Assembly (NCBI RefSeq): GCF_001182895.1 | Contig: NZ_LFQR01000048.1 | Coordinates: 46,699 to 110,698 of the forward strand | Direction of reading: 5' to 3' | Source of the DNA: Frateuria defendens | Lineage (GTDB): Bacteria > Pseudomonadota > Gammaproteobacteria > Xanthomonadales > Rhodanobacteraceae | Length of the DNA stretch: 64,000 bases | Shown: positions 37,460 to 47,247 of the stretch, piece after piece | How positions within the stretch are numbered: position 1 is the stretch's first letter | How the letters are laid out: each line of letters opens with the position of its first letter | Notes under the pieces: model-generated | Told to the model about the DNA's origin: nothing | What the model saw: only the letters and a program-made list of their open reading frames with translations | The model's database searches: none | Program-made: the position numbers and the translations under genes

Positions 37460-40003
37460 TCACTCCGACGCCTGCCCCCTCTCCAATCGCTCCAACACCT
37501 CATCCAGATTCTGCCGAATCTCCCCCATCTCCTCCCACGGATCCGACCGCAACCGGGCCAGCCGCTTCGGCGCCGTGCGCAGATCGAAAGCGCGTCCGCT
37601 GGCGAGCGCGCCGAGTTCGCTCCAGCGCAGCGGCATCGCTACCGGGGCGCCGGGGCGAGCGCGCAGGGAGTAGGAGGCGATGCTGGTGGCGCCGCGGCTG
37701 TTGCGCAGGTAGTCGATGAAGATGCGGCCGCCGCGCTGCGACTTGGCGGCCACCGCCACGAACTCCAGCGGATGCAGCTGCGCCAGCGTGTCGGCGAAGG
37801 CGTGGGCGAAGGCCTTCACCGCCAGCCAGGCGCAGGCGGGGGCGAGCGGCACCACCACGTGCATGCCCTTGCCGCCGGTGGTGCGCAGGAAGGATTGCAG
37901 GCCGAGCCGGTCTAGCTGCTTGCGCACCTGCCGCGCGGCGGCCTTCACGCGGTCCCAGCCCACGCCGGGGCCGGGGTCGAGGTCGAACACCACGCGGTCG
38001 GCACGGTCGGGCTCGGCCACGGTGGCGCCCCAGGGGTGGAACTCGATCACGCCGAACTGCGCCAGCTCCAGCACCGAATCCGTCTCGCGCGGGTAGATGT
38101 AGACCGCCTGCGCGCCGGATTCCTCCTTGAGCTTGACCATGCCCACGTGCTTGAGGCCGCGGGTGAAGTGCTTCTGGAAGAAGCACTCGCCGTCGACGCC
38201 GTCGGGGCAGCGCAGCACCGAGGTGGGGCGGTCCTGCACGCCGGGCAGGAACCACTCCATCACCGCGGCGTAGTAGTCGAACACGTCCTGCTTGGTGATG
38301 CCCTCGCCGGGGTACACCACGCGCTCGGGGTGGGTGAGGCGCACCGGCGTGCCGCTTCCGCGCGCGGCGGCGCGGGATACGGTGGCGGGCGCGGGGCGGT
38401 CGGCGTCGCGCAGCTCGTTGGGCATCTTGTCGTCCCTCAGCGTCTTCAGGCTGGGCTGGCGCAGCAGCCCCTGGTTGCCGATGCCGCGGTAGTACACCTC
38501 CGCGACCAGGCTGGGGTGCACCCAGTACGCCTGGCGCAGCAGCGGGTCGATGGCGTCCACGCGCACCGGCGGCGTGCGGCGGCCCTTGCCGGCGAAGGCG
38601 GCGCCCAGCTCGCGCAGCTGCGCGTCGCTGAAGCCGCTGCCCACGCGCCCGGCGTAGCGCCAGCCGCCGCCCGCGTCCGGGCGCGCCAGCAGCAGCGAGC
38701 CGAAGCCGCTGCGGCGGCCCTTGGGCGGGGTGTAGCCGACCACGGCGAACTCGTCCGATTCCAGCCGCTTGACCTTGACCCAGTCGTCGCCACGCCCGGG
38801 CCGGTAGCCGGAGTCGGCGCGCTTGGAGACGATGCCTTCGAGCCCCTGCGCGGTGACCATGGCGAACACGGCCTCGCCGTCTTCCTCGTAGTGGCGGCTG
38901 AAGGCGAGGTGGCCGGAACCGGGCGGGATCAGCGCCTCGAGCAGCGCCTTGCGCTCGCGCAGGGGGCTGCGGCGCAGGTCCCAGCCTTCGAAGTGCGGCA
39001 GGTCGAACAGCATGTAGACCAGCGGTGCCTGCGCCTCGCCGGCGAGGGTCTGCTGCAGGGCGTTGAAGTCGCTGCGGCCCGCGTGCAGGGCGATCAGCTC
39101 GCCGTCGAGCCGGGCCTCGCGCAGGCCCAGTTGTTCGAGCGCCTGCACCAGTTCGGGCGCGCGCGCGTTCCAGTCGAGCGCGTTGCGCGACCACAGCTGC
39201 ACGGCGCCGCCGGCGATCGCGGCGAGGATGCGGTAGCCGTCCCACTTGATCTCGTGCAGCCAGCCCTCGCCGTGCGGCGGCGTCTCGCGCAGGCGAGTCA
39301 GCTCCGGCGCGAAGAAGGCGGTGTCGATGGCGGCCTTGCGCGCGCCGGGGATCCCCGCGGCGCGCCGGCGCAGCGGCGCCAGCGCCACGGTGGCGCCCTT
39401 GGGCGCGGCGCGGCGGCGGCCGGCGGCGAGTTTCTCCGCTACCTCCCTGGCGCCGCCGCTCCGGGTGGCGCGGCGCGTGCTGGCGACGAGCCTGGCGTCG
39501 AGCAGGTCGTCGGCCTCGAGCTTGCCGGCGAAGGCGTCGCCGTCCTTGATCAGGAACCACGACGGCTTGCGCTCGCGGCGGCCGCTGCGCACCAGGTGCC
39601 AGCGGCCCTTGAGGCGGCGGCCGAACAGTTCGAAGCCGAGGTGGCCTTTCTCCAGCTGCGCCTCGGCGTCGCCGTCGGTGGCCCACACGCCGCGGTCGAA
39701 CAGGTCCACGTGGCCCTGGCCGTAGCCTTCCTCGATGTCGCCCTCGAAGTCGGCGTAGGACACGGGGTGATCCTCCACCTCCACGGCGAGCCGCTTCACC
39801 GCCGGGTCGTAGCTCGGGCCCTTGGGCACCGCCCAGCTCTTGAGCGCGTCGCCCACCTGCAGGCGGAAGTCGTAGTGGCGGCGGCGCGCGTGGTGCAGCT
39901 GCACCACGAAGATGGCCCGCGCGCCGGCCGGCGCCGGCGTGCCGGGCCCGGGCTCGCGGGTGCGGGAGAAGTCGCGCTTGCGCTGGTAGTCGTGCAGGCT
40001 CAT
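37460..40003 (-). CDS. ligD: ATP-dependent DNA ligase LigD (multifunctional NHEJ enzyme)
   Basis: 847-residue end-joining enzyme with domain order 3'-phosphoesterase, ligase, polymerase/primase, as in Pseudomonas. The start MSLHDYQRKRDFSRTREPG is the usual one; frames extend further upstream without similarity. The phosphoesterase domain (about 1-150) has FVVQLHHARRRHYDFRL; the ligase nucleotidylated lysine is Lys253 in LHEIKWDGYRIL with EGIVSKRADSGY downstream; the polymerase domain (about 560-830) has LTHPERVVYPGEGITKQD and the metal-binding VVFDLDPGPG. It works with Ku, encoded divergently at 40484. Confidence 0.97.
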   Translation of the reverse strand: MSLHDYQRKRDFSRTREPGPGTPAPAGARAIFVVQLHHARRRHYDFRLQVGDALKSWAVPKGPSYDPAVKRLAVEVEDHPVSYADFEGDIEEGYGQGHVDLFDRGVWATDGDAEAQLEKGHLGFELFGRRLKGRWHLVRSGRRERKPSWFLIKDGDAFAGKLEADDLLDARLVASTRRATRSGGAREVAEKLAAGRRRAAPKGATVALAPLRRRAAGIPGARKAAIDTAFFAPELTRLRETPPHGEGWLHEIKWDGYRILAAIAGGAVQLWSRNALDWNARAPELVQALEQLGLREARLDGELIALHAGRSDFNALQQTLAGEAQAPLVYMLFDLPHFEGWDLRRSPLRERKALLEALIPPGSGHLAFSRHYEEDGEAVFAMVTAQGLEGIVSKRADSGYRPGRGDDWVKVKRLESDEFAVVGYTPPKGRRSGFGSLLLARPDAGGGWRYAGRVGSGFSDAQLRELGAAFAGKGRRTPPVRVDAIDPLLRQAYWVHPSLVAEVYYRGIGNQGLLRQPSLKTLRDDKMPNELRDADRPAPATVSRAAARGSGTPVRLTHPERVVYPGEGITKQDVFDYYAAVMEWFLPGVQDRPTSVLRCPDGVDGECFFQKHFTRGLKHVGMVKLKEESGAQAVYIYPRETDSVLELAQFGVIEFHPWGATVAEPDRADRVVFDLDPGPGVGWDRVKAAARQVRKQLDRLGLQSFLRTTGGKGMHVVVPLAPACAWLAVKAFAHAFADTLAQLHPLEFVAVAAKSQRGGRIFIDYLRNSRGATSIASYSLRARPGAPVAMPLRWSELGALASGRAFDLRTAPKRLARLRSDPWEEMGEIRQNLDEVLERLERGQASE

Positions 40004-40197
40004 GCGGCGGTCGGCGGAGGCGGCGCGGCGCATGGCGGCGTGCGCGGGGCATGCGCCGCGGCGGGCGGTGTCGCGGTCGTGTCCGACCCTGCCAGCGGCG
40101 GCATGAAGGCGGCGTGCAACCGGGCGGCCTTCACGCCGGAGCCACGCGGCGGGTGCTTCAGCTATGCCGACGGCCCGACCCGACAAGGACCCCGACG

Positions 40198-40407
40198 ATG
40201 ACGCCACTCGACCGCACGCTGCGCCGGCAGATCACCGTGGACGGCAAGGACTACACGGTGCGGCTGGACCCGCTCGGCCTGCGCATCACCGAGCGTGGCC
40301 GCCGCAAGGGGCTCAGCCTGAGCTGGCAGGCCCTGGTGAACGGCGACGCGGCCCTGGCCGCCGCCCTGCATGCCTCGCTGGAAGAGGACACCGCCGCGCC
40401 GTCTTGA
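40198..40407 (+). CDS. Small conserved-looking protein between ligD and ku
   Basis: 69 residues, starting MTPLDRTLRRQITVDGKDYTV with a ribosome-binding AAGGA. Pattern: a beta-strand-rich N-terminal half (YTVRLDPLGLRITERGRRKG) followed by SLSWQALVNGDAALAAALHASL. It has the same orientation as ku and ends 76 bases before it. The position suggests co-regulation with the end-joining genes, but I recognise no function and a coding by-product cannot be ruled out. Confidence 0.65.
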   Translation: MTPLDRTLRRQITVDGKDYTVRLDPLGLRITERGRRKGLSLSWQALVNGDAALAAALHASLEEDTAAPS

Positions 40408-40483
40408 CGCCGGCTGCACGCCGGCTCGACGCGCGGGCTGGGATGATGGAAGGCCCGGCAGCGGGCCACGCGGAGTGCGCGCC

Positions 40484-41458
40484 ATGCCTCGTCCCATCTG
40501 GAGCGGAACGCTCTCCTTCGGGCTGTTGAACATCCCCGTCTCGGTGATGTCGGCCGAGCACAGCATCGACCTGCACTTCCGCATGCTCGACAGCCGCAGC
40601 AACACGCCGATCCGCTACGAGCGCGTCAACGCCGAGACCGGCGAGGAGGTGCCGTGGAAGGACATCGTGCGGGCCTACGAATACAAGAAGGGCAGCTACG
40701 TGGTGCTGGAGCCGGAGGACATCCGCTCGGCCGCCTCCGAGCGGCGCGAGTCGATCGACGTGGAGACCTTCGTCGACGCCGGCGAGATCGGCCCGGAATA
40801 TTTCGAGAAGCCCTACCTGCTGGTGCCCGGCAAGAAGGCCGAGAAGGGCTACGTGCTGCTGCGCGAGACCTTGCGCCGCACCGGCCGCCTGGGCATCGGC
40901 CGGGTGGTGATCCGCACCCGCGAATACCTGGCCGCGGTGATGCCCAGGGACAACGCGCTGTGGCTGCTGCTGCTGCGCTATCCGCAGCAGCTGGTCGACG
41001 CCGACGAGTACGCGGTGCCCGAGGCCGAGCTGGAGCACTACCGCGTCTCGCCCCGCGAGCTGGAGATGGCCGGTCAGCTGATCGAGTCGATGAGCGGCAA
41101 GTGGAAGCCGAAGGACTACAAGGACGATTTCCGCGATCGCCTGCGCCAGGTGATCGAGAAGCGCATGAAGTCCAAGGGTCTGGTGGTGCCGCCCGCGGAA
41201 CAGGCCGAGGAGATGCCGGCCAACGCCGCCACCAACGTGGTCGACTTCATGACGCTGCTGCAGAAGAGCCTGGCGAGCAACCGCCGCACGCCGGCCAAGA
41301 ACGCACCCTCGAAGCCGGCCACGGCGAAGAAGAGCGCGCCGGCCAAGCGCGCCGCGGCCAAGCGCGCGACGGCGAAGAAAGCCGCGCCGCGCAAGCCCGT
41401 GCCCGCGGGCAAGAAGTCGGCGGGCGCGCCGCGCCGGGGGCGGCGCAACGCCGGTTGA
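40484..41458 (+). CDS. ku: Non-homologous end-joining protein Ku
   Basis: Homodimeric DNA-end-binding protein, 324 residues. Starts MPRPIWSGTLSFGLLNIPVSV, the hallmark of bacterial Ku; the ring domain includes VPWKDIVRAYEY, LEPEDIRSAASERRESIDVETFV and the dimer region up to KWKPKDYKDDFRDRLRQVIEKR. The C-terminal 55 residues are a Lys/Ala-rich tail (AKKSAPAKRAAAKRATAKK) likely to bind DNA and recruit LigD. The divergent ligD gene completes the two-component repair system. Confidence 0.97.
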   Translation: MPRPIWSGTLSFGLLNIPVSVMSAEHSIDLHFRMLDSRSNTPIRYERVNAETGEEVPWKDIVRAYEYKKGSYVVLEPEDIRSAASERRESIDVETFVDAGEIGPEYFEKPYLLVPGKKAEKGYVLLRETLRRTGRLGIGRVVIRTREYLAAVMPRDNALWLLLLRYPQQLVDADEYAVPEAELEHYRVSPRELEMAGQLIESMSGKWKPKDYKDDFRDRLRQVIEKRMKSKGLVVPPAEQAEEMPANAATNVVDFMTLLQKSLASNRRTPAKNAPSKPATAKKSAPAKRAAAKRATAKKAAPRKPVPAGKKSAGAPRRGRRNAG

Positions 41459-41610
41459 GGCCCGCCCGCGGGACATCCGCGCAGGCCGCGGCCGCGTCGA
41501 TCCGGGCGTGCGTGCTTCGACGGGAAACCGTTGACGGCCTGTTGACCGCGCCTTGACCACGTCGCGCCCAGCATCGGCGGTCCGCAGCGCATTCCACGGG
41601 AGACAGGCGC

Positions 41611-42036
41611 ATGGCCACCAGGGCAGCCAAGAGCAGCGGGGCATCCCGCACCACCGCCGGCCGGCAGCGCGCGATCCAGCGCGACCTGCTGGTGCTGATC
41701 CTGGTGGGCGGCACGCTGCGCACGGCGATCGTGGACCAGGACGGCTCGCTCGGCGCCGCCTTCATCGGTGTGGCGACCATCCTCGCGCTGGACAAGCTGC
41801 TCGGCTACGTCGCCGCGCGCTCGGCGCGCTTCAACCGCTGGGTGGAGGGCGTGCCGGCGATCCTGGCGCGGGCGGGCAAGGTCTCGCCCGCCGCGCTGCG
41901 CCGTCACAACATGCCGGCGGCGGTGTTCCAGCGCGCGCTGCGCGCCGAGGGGCTGCACGACGAGCGCGAGGTGGAGGAGGCGCGGCTGGAGCCGAACGGG
42001 CGCATCACGGTGATCCGGCACAAGCCGATGGATTGA
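41611..42036 (+). CDS. DUF421/YetF-like membrane-associated protein
   Basis: 141 residues. An N-terminal basic stretch leads into one or two hydrophobic segments (DLLVLILVGGTLRTAIV and AAFIGVATILALDKLLGYVAA), followed by a YetF-type C-terminal domain: ILARAGKVSPAALRRHNMPAAVFQRALRAEGLHDEREVEEARLEPNGRITVI. Compared with typical YetF proteins, the membrane part is reduced. Function of the family is unclear. It starts 150 bases after ku with no obvious link. Confidence 0.85.
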   Translation: MATRAAKSSGASRTTAGRQRAIQRDLLVLILVGGTLRTAIVDQDGSLGAAFIGVATILALDKLLGYVAARSARFNRWVEGVPAILARAGKVSPAALRRHNMPAAVFQRALRAEGLHDEREVEEARLEPNGRITVIRHKPMD

Positions 42037-42072
42037 GCCGATGGATTGACCGGCCCGCTCGCCGGCGGCGCG

Positions 42073-42978
42073 CTACGCATGCCGGTGCGCGTGGACGTGC
42101 GGCTCGTGCCGCTGGCGCGGCCGGTGCGCGGCGTCCGGCCGGCGCTCCAGCAGCCGGGCGAGGTGCTGCGCGTCGCAGGGCGCGCGCACCTTGGCGTCGT
42201 TGTCGAAGTAGCAGTACACGTCGCGGCCGCGGCGGCCCCGGGCGGCACGGGCGGAGATACGCCGCGCGTCGTCGGGCTCGGCGCCGTCCAGCCAGCGCCG
42301 GATGCGTTCGGCCCAGGCCACCAGCGCGCGCTCGCTGTAGCCGCTCACGTACAGCTCCTCGTCGCCGTGCAGGCGCAGGTACATGAAGCCGGCGGTGACG
42401 TCCTCGAACAGCGGCCAGCGGCGGGCGGTGTCGGCCACCACCAGGGCCACGCCGCGCCGGCGCAGGGTGGCGACGAAGCGTTCGTCGCGGAAGCTCTCGT
42501 GGCGCACTTCCAGCGCGTGGCGCAGGCGCCGCCGCGGCCCCTCGTGCGGCTGCCGGGCGAGCTTCGCGGCCTGCTCGGTATCGTGCGGCAGCTGGGCCAG
42601 GAATTCGTCCACCAGCGCGGGCTCGTAGCGGAAGCTGGGCGGCAGCTGCCACAGGATGGGGCCGAGCTTCTCGCGCAGGCGAAGCACGCCGGAGGCGAAG
42701 AAGTTGGCCAGCGGTTGCGCGGCGTCGCGCAGCCGCCGCACGTGGGTGATGAAGCGCGGCGCCTTGACCGCGAACACGAAGCCGCGCGGCGCCTGCGTGC
42801 GCCAGCGTTCGTAGCTGGTCGGCCGCTGCAGCGCGTAGAACGAGCCGTTGATCTCGATGGTGTCGAAGCGGCGCGAGGCGTACTCCAGCTCGCTGCGCTG
42901 GGGCAGCCCGCGCGGGTAGAAGTCGCCGCGCCAGGGCGCGTAGCGCCAGCCGGAGATGCCGATGCGGGCCTTCGCCAT
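42073..42978 (-). CDS. DUF72-family protein
   Basis: 301 residues starting MAKARIGISGWRYAPWRGDFYP. DUF72 proteins adopt a TIM-barrel-like fold; typical pieces present are FDTIEINGSFYALQRPTSYERW, FAVKAPRFITHVRRL, PILWQLPPSF and ALEVRHESF and the C-terminal DVYCYFDNDAKVRAPCDAQHLA. The final 25 residues are His/Arg-rich (PRQRHEPHVHAHRHA). No enzymatic role is established for the family. Confidence 0.93.
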   Translation of the reverse strand: MAKARIGISGWRYAPWRGDFYPRGLPQRSELEYASRRFDTIEINGSFYALQRPTSYERWRTQAPRGFVFAVKAPRFITHVRRLRDAAQPLANFFASGVLRLREKLGPILWQLPPSFRYEPALVDEFLAQLPHDTEQAAKLARQPHEGPRRRLRHALEVRHESFRDERFVATLRRRGVALVVADTARRWPLFEDVTAGFMYLRLHGDEELYVSGYSERALVAWAERIRRWLDGAEPDDARRISARAARGRRGRDVYCYFDNDAKVRAPCDAQHLARLLERRPDAAHRPRQRHEPHVHAHRHA

Positions 42979-43166
42979 GCGCGCCTCTACCGCCGGCCCG
43001 TGCCGGCGCGGCGGGGAGGCTTCCCCGGGCGGAAAAACGGTGCGGCGTGCGTTGCTTTCATGGCGGGCGGTGCTGGCAGCGCATGGCCCGAGCATCGGCC
43101 AGCGCATGTCGGCATGGCGTCATCGCCGCATGGCGGCCCGCGCGGTGCCGTGTACGCGGGGCGTGA

Positions 43167-43436
<270 letters not shown>

Positions 43437-43461
43437 GCGCGGGCCCGTCGCGCGCCTGGCG

Positions 43462-44673
43462 TCACGGCAGCATCTCGTGCGCGAGGTACGCCGCCGGCGC
43501 CGGGGGCGTGCGCGGCGGGTTGTGGCGCAGCACCTCGCACCACCACTCGCGCGCGGCGTGGATCTGCCCGATCAGTTCATCCGGCCGCAACGGGCGGCGG
43601 GCGAGGCGGGGCAGGTCGCGCTCGGCCTGCAGCCACAGCACGCCGAAGGTGGGCGAGGCCATCAGCCGCAGCCAATGCTCGCGCGTGAAGCCGAGCAGGA
43701 AGCGGTCCAGCGAACCGGCCAGCAGGCCCTGCGCATGCAGCCGGCGCCAGCGCGCGCGCAGGCGGGCACGGAAGATGGCGCGGTCGAGCGGCTCCAGCAG
43801 CGACTCGCTGGCGGCGTTGGCATAGGCGGGGCAGCGAAAGCCGGCGGTGCCGCCGCGCACCGTTTCCGCGGGCCGGAGCGGGGCGACCACGCGCAGCTCC
43901 GGATCGAAGCGGATCTTGAGGTCCAGCGCGCGGCCGCGCTCGATCAGGGCGCGATGCTCGTCCGTGGCGGGGGCGGGCAGCGGTTCCATCCGGCGCAGCG
44001 CCGCCACGCCGAAGCCCAGGCTGGCGCGCGTGGGTGTGCGATGGCGCGGCCAGGGGTCGTAGGGCAGCGGGTCGAGGTAGGCGTCGATGCGTTCCAGCCA
44101 GTGCGCGTAGCAGCCTTCGAGCAGGCTGCGGCGGGCCAGCGCCCAGGGCAGGCGCAGTTCCTCGCGTGGATCGACGTCGGCGACGCCGGCGACCAGGTCG
44201 GCGCCGGCGCGCAGCGCATCGAGCTGGCGCGCGATCCAGTTCGGCGGGAGGCGGCTGTCGGCATCGGTGGTGGCGATCAGGCCGGTCGCCGGCGCCGCCA
44301 GGAACAGCGCGGTGCGCAGCGCCTCGCGGCGGACGCCGCCGGCGTGGCGCTGCGTGCGCGGCAGCACGCCTTCGATCAGCACCCACGAGGGCATGCCCCG
44401 CGACAGCGTGTCGGCGCTCCGCGACAGCGTGCCGGCATCCGCCGCCGCGATCGCCGGCAAGGCGCCATCGCCACGCTGCTCGCGCAGCAGCACCGCCAGC
44501 ACGCGGCCGGGCGCATAGCGCCGGCCCTGCTCGTCGCGCTGCTCGCCCAGGCCGCCGAGGCAGGCCGCGAGGTCGTGCGTGTCGTGGTGCACGGGCATCG
44601 CGACGATCGCGTCCGGCGCGACGCCGGGGACGATGCACGCACTGCGCCGGAGGATCTGGAAAGCTGTCGCCAT
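43462..44673 (-). CDS. Glycosyltransferase family 2-like protein
   Basis: 403 residues, starting MATAFQILRRSACIVPGVAPDAIVAMPVHHDTHDLAACL. A GT2-like nucleotide-sugar site is seen in AIVAMPVHHDTHDLAACL (strand 1 and loop) and GLIATTDADSRLPPNWIARQLDAL (the DxD-like DAD). The C-terminal half (from about residue 260) is Arg-rich and helical with no transmembrane segments, so the enzyme is probably cytoplasmic. Neighbours give no clue to the acceptor. Confidence 0.85.
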   Translation of the reverse strand: MATAFQILRRSACIVPGVAPDAIVAMPVHHDTHDLAACLGGLGEQRDEQGRRYAPGRVLAVLLREQRGDGALPAIAAADAGTLSRSADTLSRGMPSWVLIEGVLPRTQRHAGGVRREALRTALFLAAPATGLIATTDADSRLPPNWIARQLDALRAGADLVAGVADVDPREELRLPWALARRSLLEGCYAHWLERIDAYLDPLPYDPWPRHRTPTRASLGFGVAALRRMEPLPAPATDEHRALIERGRALDLKIRFDPELRVVAPLRPAETVRGGTAGFRCPAYANAASESLLEPLDRAIFRARLRARWRRLHAQGLLAGSLDRFLLGFTREHWLRLMASPTFGVLWLQAERDLPRLARRPLRPDELIGQIHAAREWWCEVLRHNPPRTPPAPAAYLAHEMLP

Positions 44674-44845
44674 GCGGGTGCTCCAGGTCGGCCCATGATC
44701 GGCGCGGCGCCGTCAATGCGCCGGCAAATGCGTGCCAAGTCACACGTCACGCACCGCGTCCGCGTCCATCACGAAATGCCGACGGCGACTGCGTTGGACT
44801 GGTAATCGCTGTGAAAACGTTTATGGCTTTGCCAGGGGTGTGCCC

Positions 44846-45220
44846 ATGGAAGTCGTACTGCTGGTGGAGGATGACCCGGACGTGATGGAAGTGACCTCCC
44901 TGCTGCTGGAGGATGCGGGCTACCAGCTGGTGCACGCCAGCGACGCCGAGCAGGCACTGGACGTGCTCGCCGCGAGGCCCGACATCGACGTAGTGTTCAC
45001 CGACGTCAACCTGCGCCGCGGCATGAACGGCATCGAGATGGCCAACGCGATGCGCGCGCGCGGCTCGCGGGCGTCGGTGGTGGTGGTGTCGGGCGACCTG
45101 GGCTGGGCCGATACGCCGCTGGACCCGAGCATGGTCTTCCTGCCCAAGCCCTACGACCGCCGCACGCTGCTCGGCACCGTCGCCGGCGCCTGCGGGCGCG
45201 CCCGGCAAGTGGTTTCCTGA
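44846..45220 (+). CDS. Single-domain response regulator (CheY-like receiver)
   Basis: 124 residues starting MEVVLLVEDDPDVMEVTSLL. Acidic pair in VEDDPD, phospho-acceptor Asp in VVFTDVNLRRGMNGIEMA, switch Thr/Ser in VVVSGDLG and the Lys in FLPKPYDRRTL are all present. No output domain. The histidine kinase gene follows after 9 bases, so the two probably form a phosphorelay pair. The start is set by the receiver's N-terminus; longer in-frame starts add unrelated sequence. Confidence 0.92.
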   Translation: MEVVLLVEDDPDVMEVTSLLLEDAGYQLVHASDAEQALDVLAARPDIDVVFTDVNLRRGMNGIEMANAMRARGSRASVVVVSGDLGWADTPLDPSMVFLPKPYDRRTLLGTVAGACGRARQVVS

Positions 45221-45229
45221 GGCCTGTCC

Positions 45230-46798
45230 TTGAATACGAACACGCCGGATCGCCGCGGCGACAGCGGGCTTTCCAGGGGCGAACAGGCTTTCCGCGTCAC
45301 CGCCACGGAAAATCGCTTCGAGCTGCTGGTGCAGTCGGTGGTGGACTACGCCATCTACATGCTCGACCCGCAGGGCCGCGTCAGCAGCTGGAACCGCGGC
45401 GCGCAACAGATCAAGGGCTACCGCGCCGAGGAAGTGCTCGGCCACTCCTATGCGATGTTCTTCACCGCCGAGGAACGGGCGCGCGGGCAACCCGAGGCGG
45501 CGCTGGCGGTGGCGAGCCGCGAGGGCCGCTACAACGGCGAGGGCTGGCGCGTGCGCCGGGACGGCAGCCGCTTCCGCGCGATGGTGGCCATCGACGCGAT
45601 CCGCGACGCACACGGCCGGCTGATCGGCTTCGCCAAGGTCACCCGCGACGTCACCGCACGCTGGGAGGCGCAGGTCCGCATGGAGGAAAGCGAGCGGCGC
45701 TTCCGCCTGCTGATGGACGCCGCGCCGGACTACGCGATCTGTATGCTGGACGCGGGCGGCCGCATCGACGAATGGAACGCCGGCATGCGGCGGATCAGCG
45801 GCCATCGCGCCGAGAGCGTGCTCGGCGGCTCCATCCACTGCCTGTACACGCCGGAGGACCGTGCCGCCGGCCTGCCCGAGCACATGCTGCGCGAGGCGCT
45901 GGCGCACGGCCGCTACGAAGCCGACCACTGGTGCCTGCGCGAGGACGGCTCGCGCCTCCTCGCCCACATCGCGCTGATCGCCCTGCGGGAGGCGGACGGC
46001 ACCCTGCGCGGCTATGCGCACGTCACCCGCGACCTGAGCCAGATCCACGCGGCGGAAACCGAGCTGGCGTCCACCCGCGAGCAGCTCTTCCACGCGCAGA
46101 AGCTGGAGGCGCTGGGCCAGCTCACCGGCGGCATCGCGCACGACTTCAACAATATCCTGCAGGCGATCAGCGGCTCGCTCGAGATCGCGCGTGCCCAAGG
46201 CGAGCGCGGGCGCCCCGATCTGGTCGAGCGCCACCTCGACAGCGCCATCCGCTCGGTCGAGCGGGCGGCCCAGCTCACCCGCCGCCTGCTCGCCGCCGCG
46301 CGCCGCCAGCCGCTGCGGCCGGCCTGCGTGGACGTCAATGCCCTGGTGCGTTCGATGGGCGGCCTGCTCGAACGCACGCTGGGCGGCAACGTGCGCCTGC
46401 GCATCGCGCTGGCCAAGGGCGCGCTGCATGTGATGTGCGACGCCGGCCAGCTGGAGAACGCGCTGCTCAACCTCGCCATCAACGGCCGCGACGCGATGTC
46501 GGGCGGCGGCACGCTGACCATCGGCTCGCGCGCCGTGGCCGGGGAGGGCGGGGAGGCGGGTTTCGTCGCCCTGAGCGTGGCCGACACCGGCGTGGGCATG
46601 TCGCCGGAGATGGCGGCCCGCGTGTTCGATCCGTTCTTCACCACCAAGCCGCTGGGGCGGGGCACGGGGCTGGGGCTCTCGATCATCCACGGCTTCGTGA
46701 AGCAGTCGAAGGGGCAGATCCACCTCGCCACCGCGCCGGGGCAAGGCACCTGCGTGGAACTGCGGCTGCCCGGCTGCACGCCTGAGGCGGCGACGTAG
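45230..46798 (+). CDS. PAS-PAS sensor histidine kinase (cytoplasmic)
   Basis: 522 residues from a TTG at 45230; no ATG fits before the first PAS domain. PAS 1 spans about residues 28-140 (FELLVQSVVDYAIYMLDPQGRV...GFAKVTRDVT), PAS 2 about 155-275. The dimerisation/phosphoacceptor helix is EALGQLTGGIAHDFNNILQAI, and the ATPase domain has N-box LNLAINGRDAM, G1 VADTGVGMSP, F-box FFTTK and G2 GTGLGLSI. No membrane segment, so it senses an intracellular signal. It probably phosphorylates the receiver encoded 9 bases upstream. Confidence 0.93.
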   Translation: MNTNTPDRRGDSGLSRGEQAFRVTATENRFELLVQSVVDYAIYMLDPQGRVSSWNRGAQQIKGYRAEEVLGHSYAMFFTAEERARGQPEAALAVASREGRYNGEGWRVRRDGSRFRAMVAIDAIRDAHGRLIGFAKVTRDVTARWEAQVRMEESERRFRLLMDAAPDYAICMLDAGGRIDEWNAGMRRISGHRAESVLGGSIHCLYTPEDRAAGLPEHMLREALAHGRYEADHWCLREDGSRLLAHIALIALREADGTLRGYAHVTRDLSQIHAAETELASTREQLFHAQKLEALGQLTGGIAHDFNNILQAISGSLEIARAQGERGRPDLVERHLDSAIRSVERAAQLTRRLLAAARRQPLRPACVDVNALVRSMGGLLERTLGGNVRLRIALAKGALHVMCDAGQLENALLNLAINGRDAMSGGGTLTIGSRAVAGEGGEAGFVALSVADTGVGMSPEMAARVFDPFFTTKPLGRGTGLGLSIIHGFVKQSKGQIHLATAPGQGTCVELRLPGCTPEAAT

Positions 46799-46977
46799 GA
46801 CGCGCGGCGCGTCCGCTCGCGCTCGCCGCGCCGGTTAACGATGTCGACGAGGTCGTTGATGTTTCCCATGCGCCGCGTTTAGGTCGACTGCGCCATGCTG
46901 CATGCCTGCGCGGATCGAGGGCGCGTGTCCGTGCGGCCCCGATCTACGCGCGCCCGCTGAAGAGACGGAGAGGCGAG

Positions 46978-47178
46978 ATGGCGAACGAGCGCGACAAACG
47001 CGGTTTCGGTGCCATGGACGAAAACAAGCAGCGCGAGGCCGCCGCCAAGGGCGGCCGCGTCAGTCACGGTGGCCAGGGCAAGGAAGGCAAGGAAGGCGCG
47101 GCCAAGAGCGCCGGCAGCCGGGGCGGCAGTCACGAGCAGCACGTTCGGGCCGGCCAGCAGAGTCACAAGAACAGCTGA
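46978..47178 (+). CDS. KGG-repeat stress-induced protein
   Basis: 66 residues, very hydrophilic. Contains GFGAMDENKQREAAAKGGRVSHGGQG, the KGG motif of GsiB/con-10-type stress proteins, and a Gly/Lys/Ser-rich remainder. A strong GGAGAGGCGAG ribosome-binding region precedes the ATG. These proteins are induced by desiccation or general stress. A longer relative lies at 52091-52414. Confidence 0.88.
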   Translation: MANERDKRGFGAMDENKQREAAAKGGRVSHGGQGKEGKEGAAKSAGSRGGSHEQHVRAGQQSHKNS

Positions 47179-47247
47179 GCGGAGGGAACGCCACGGGTCG
47201 CCCCGTGGCGTCCGCCCGCCGCGGCGCGACCGGAACGAGGAGGCAGC

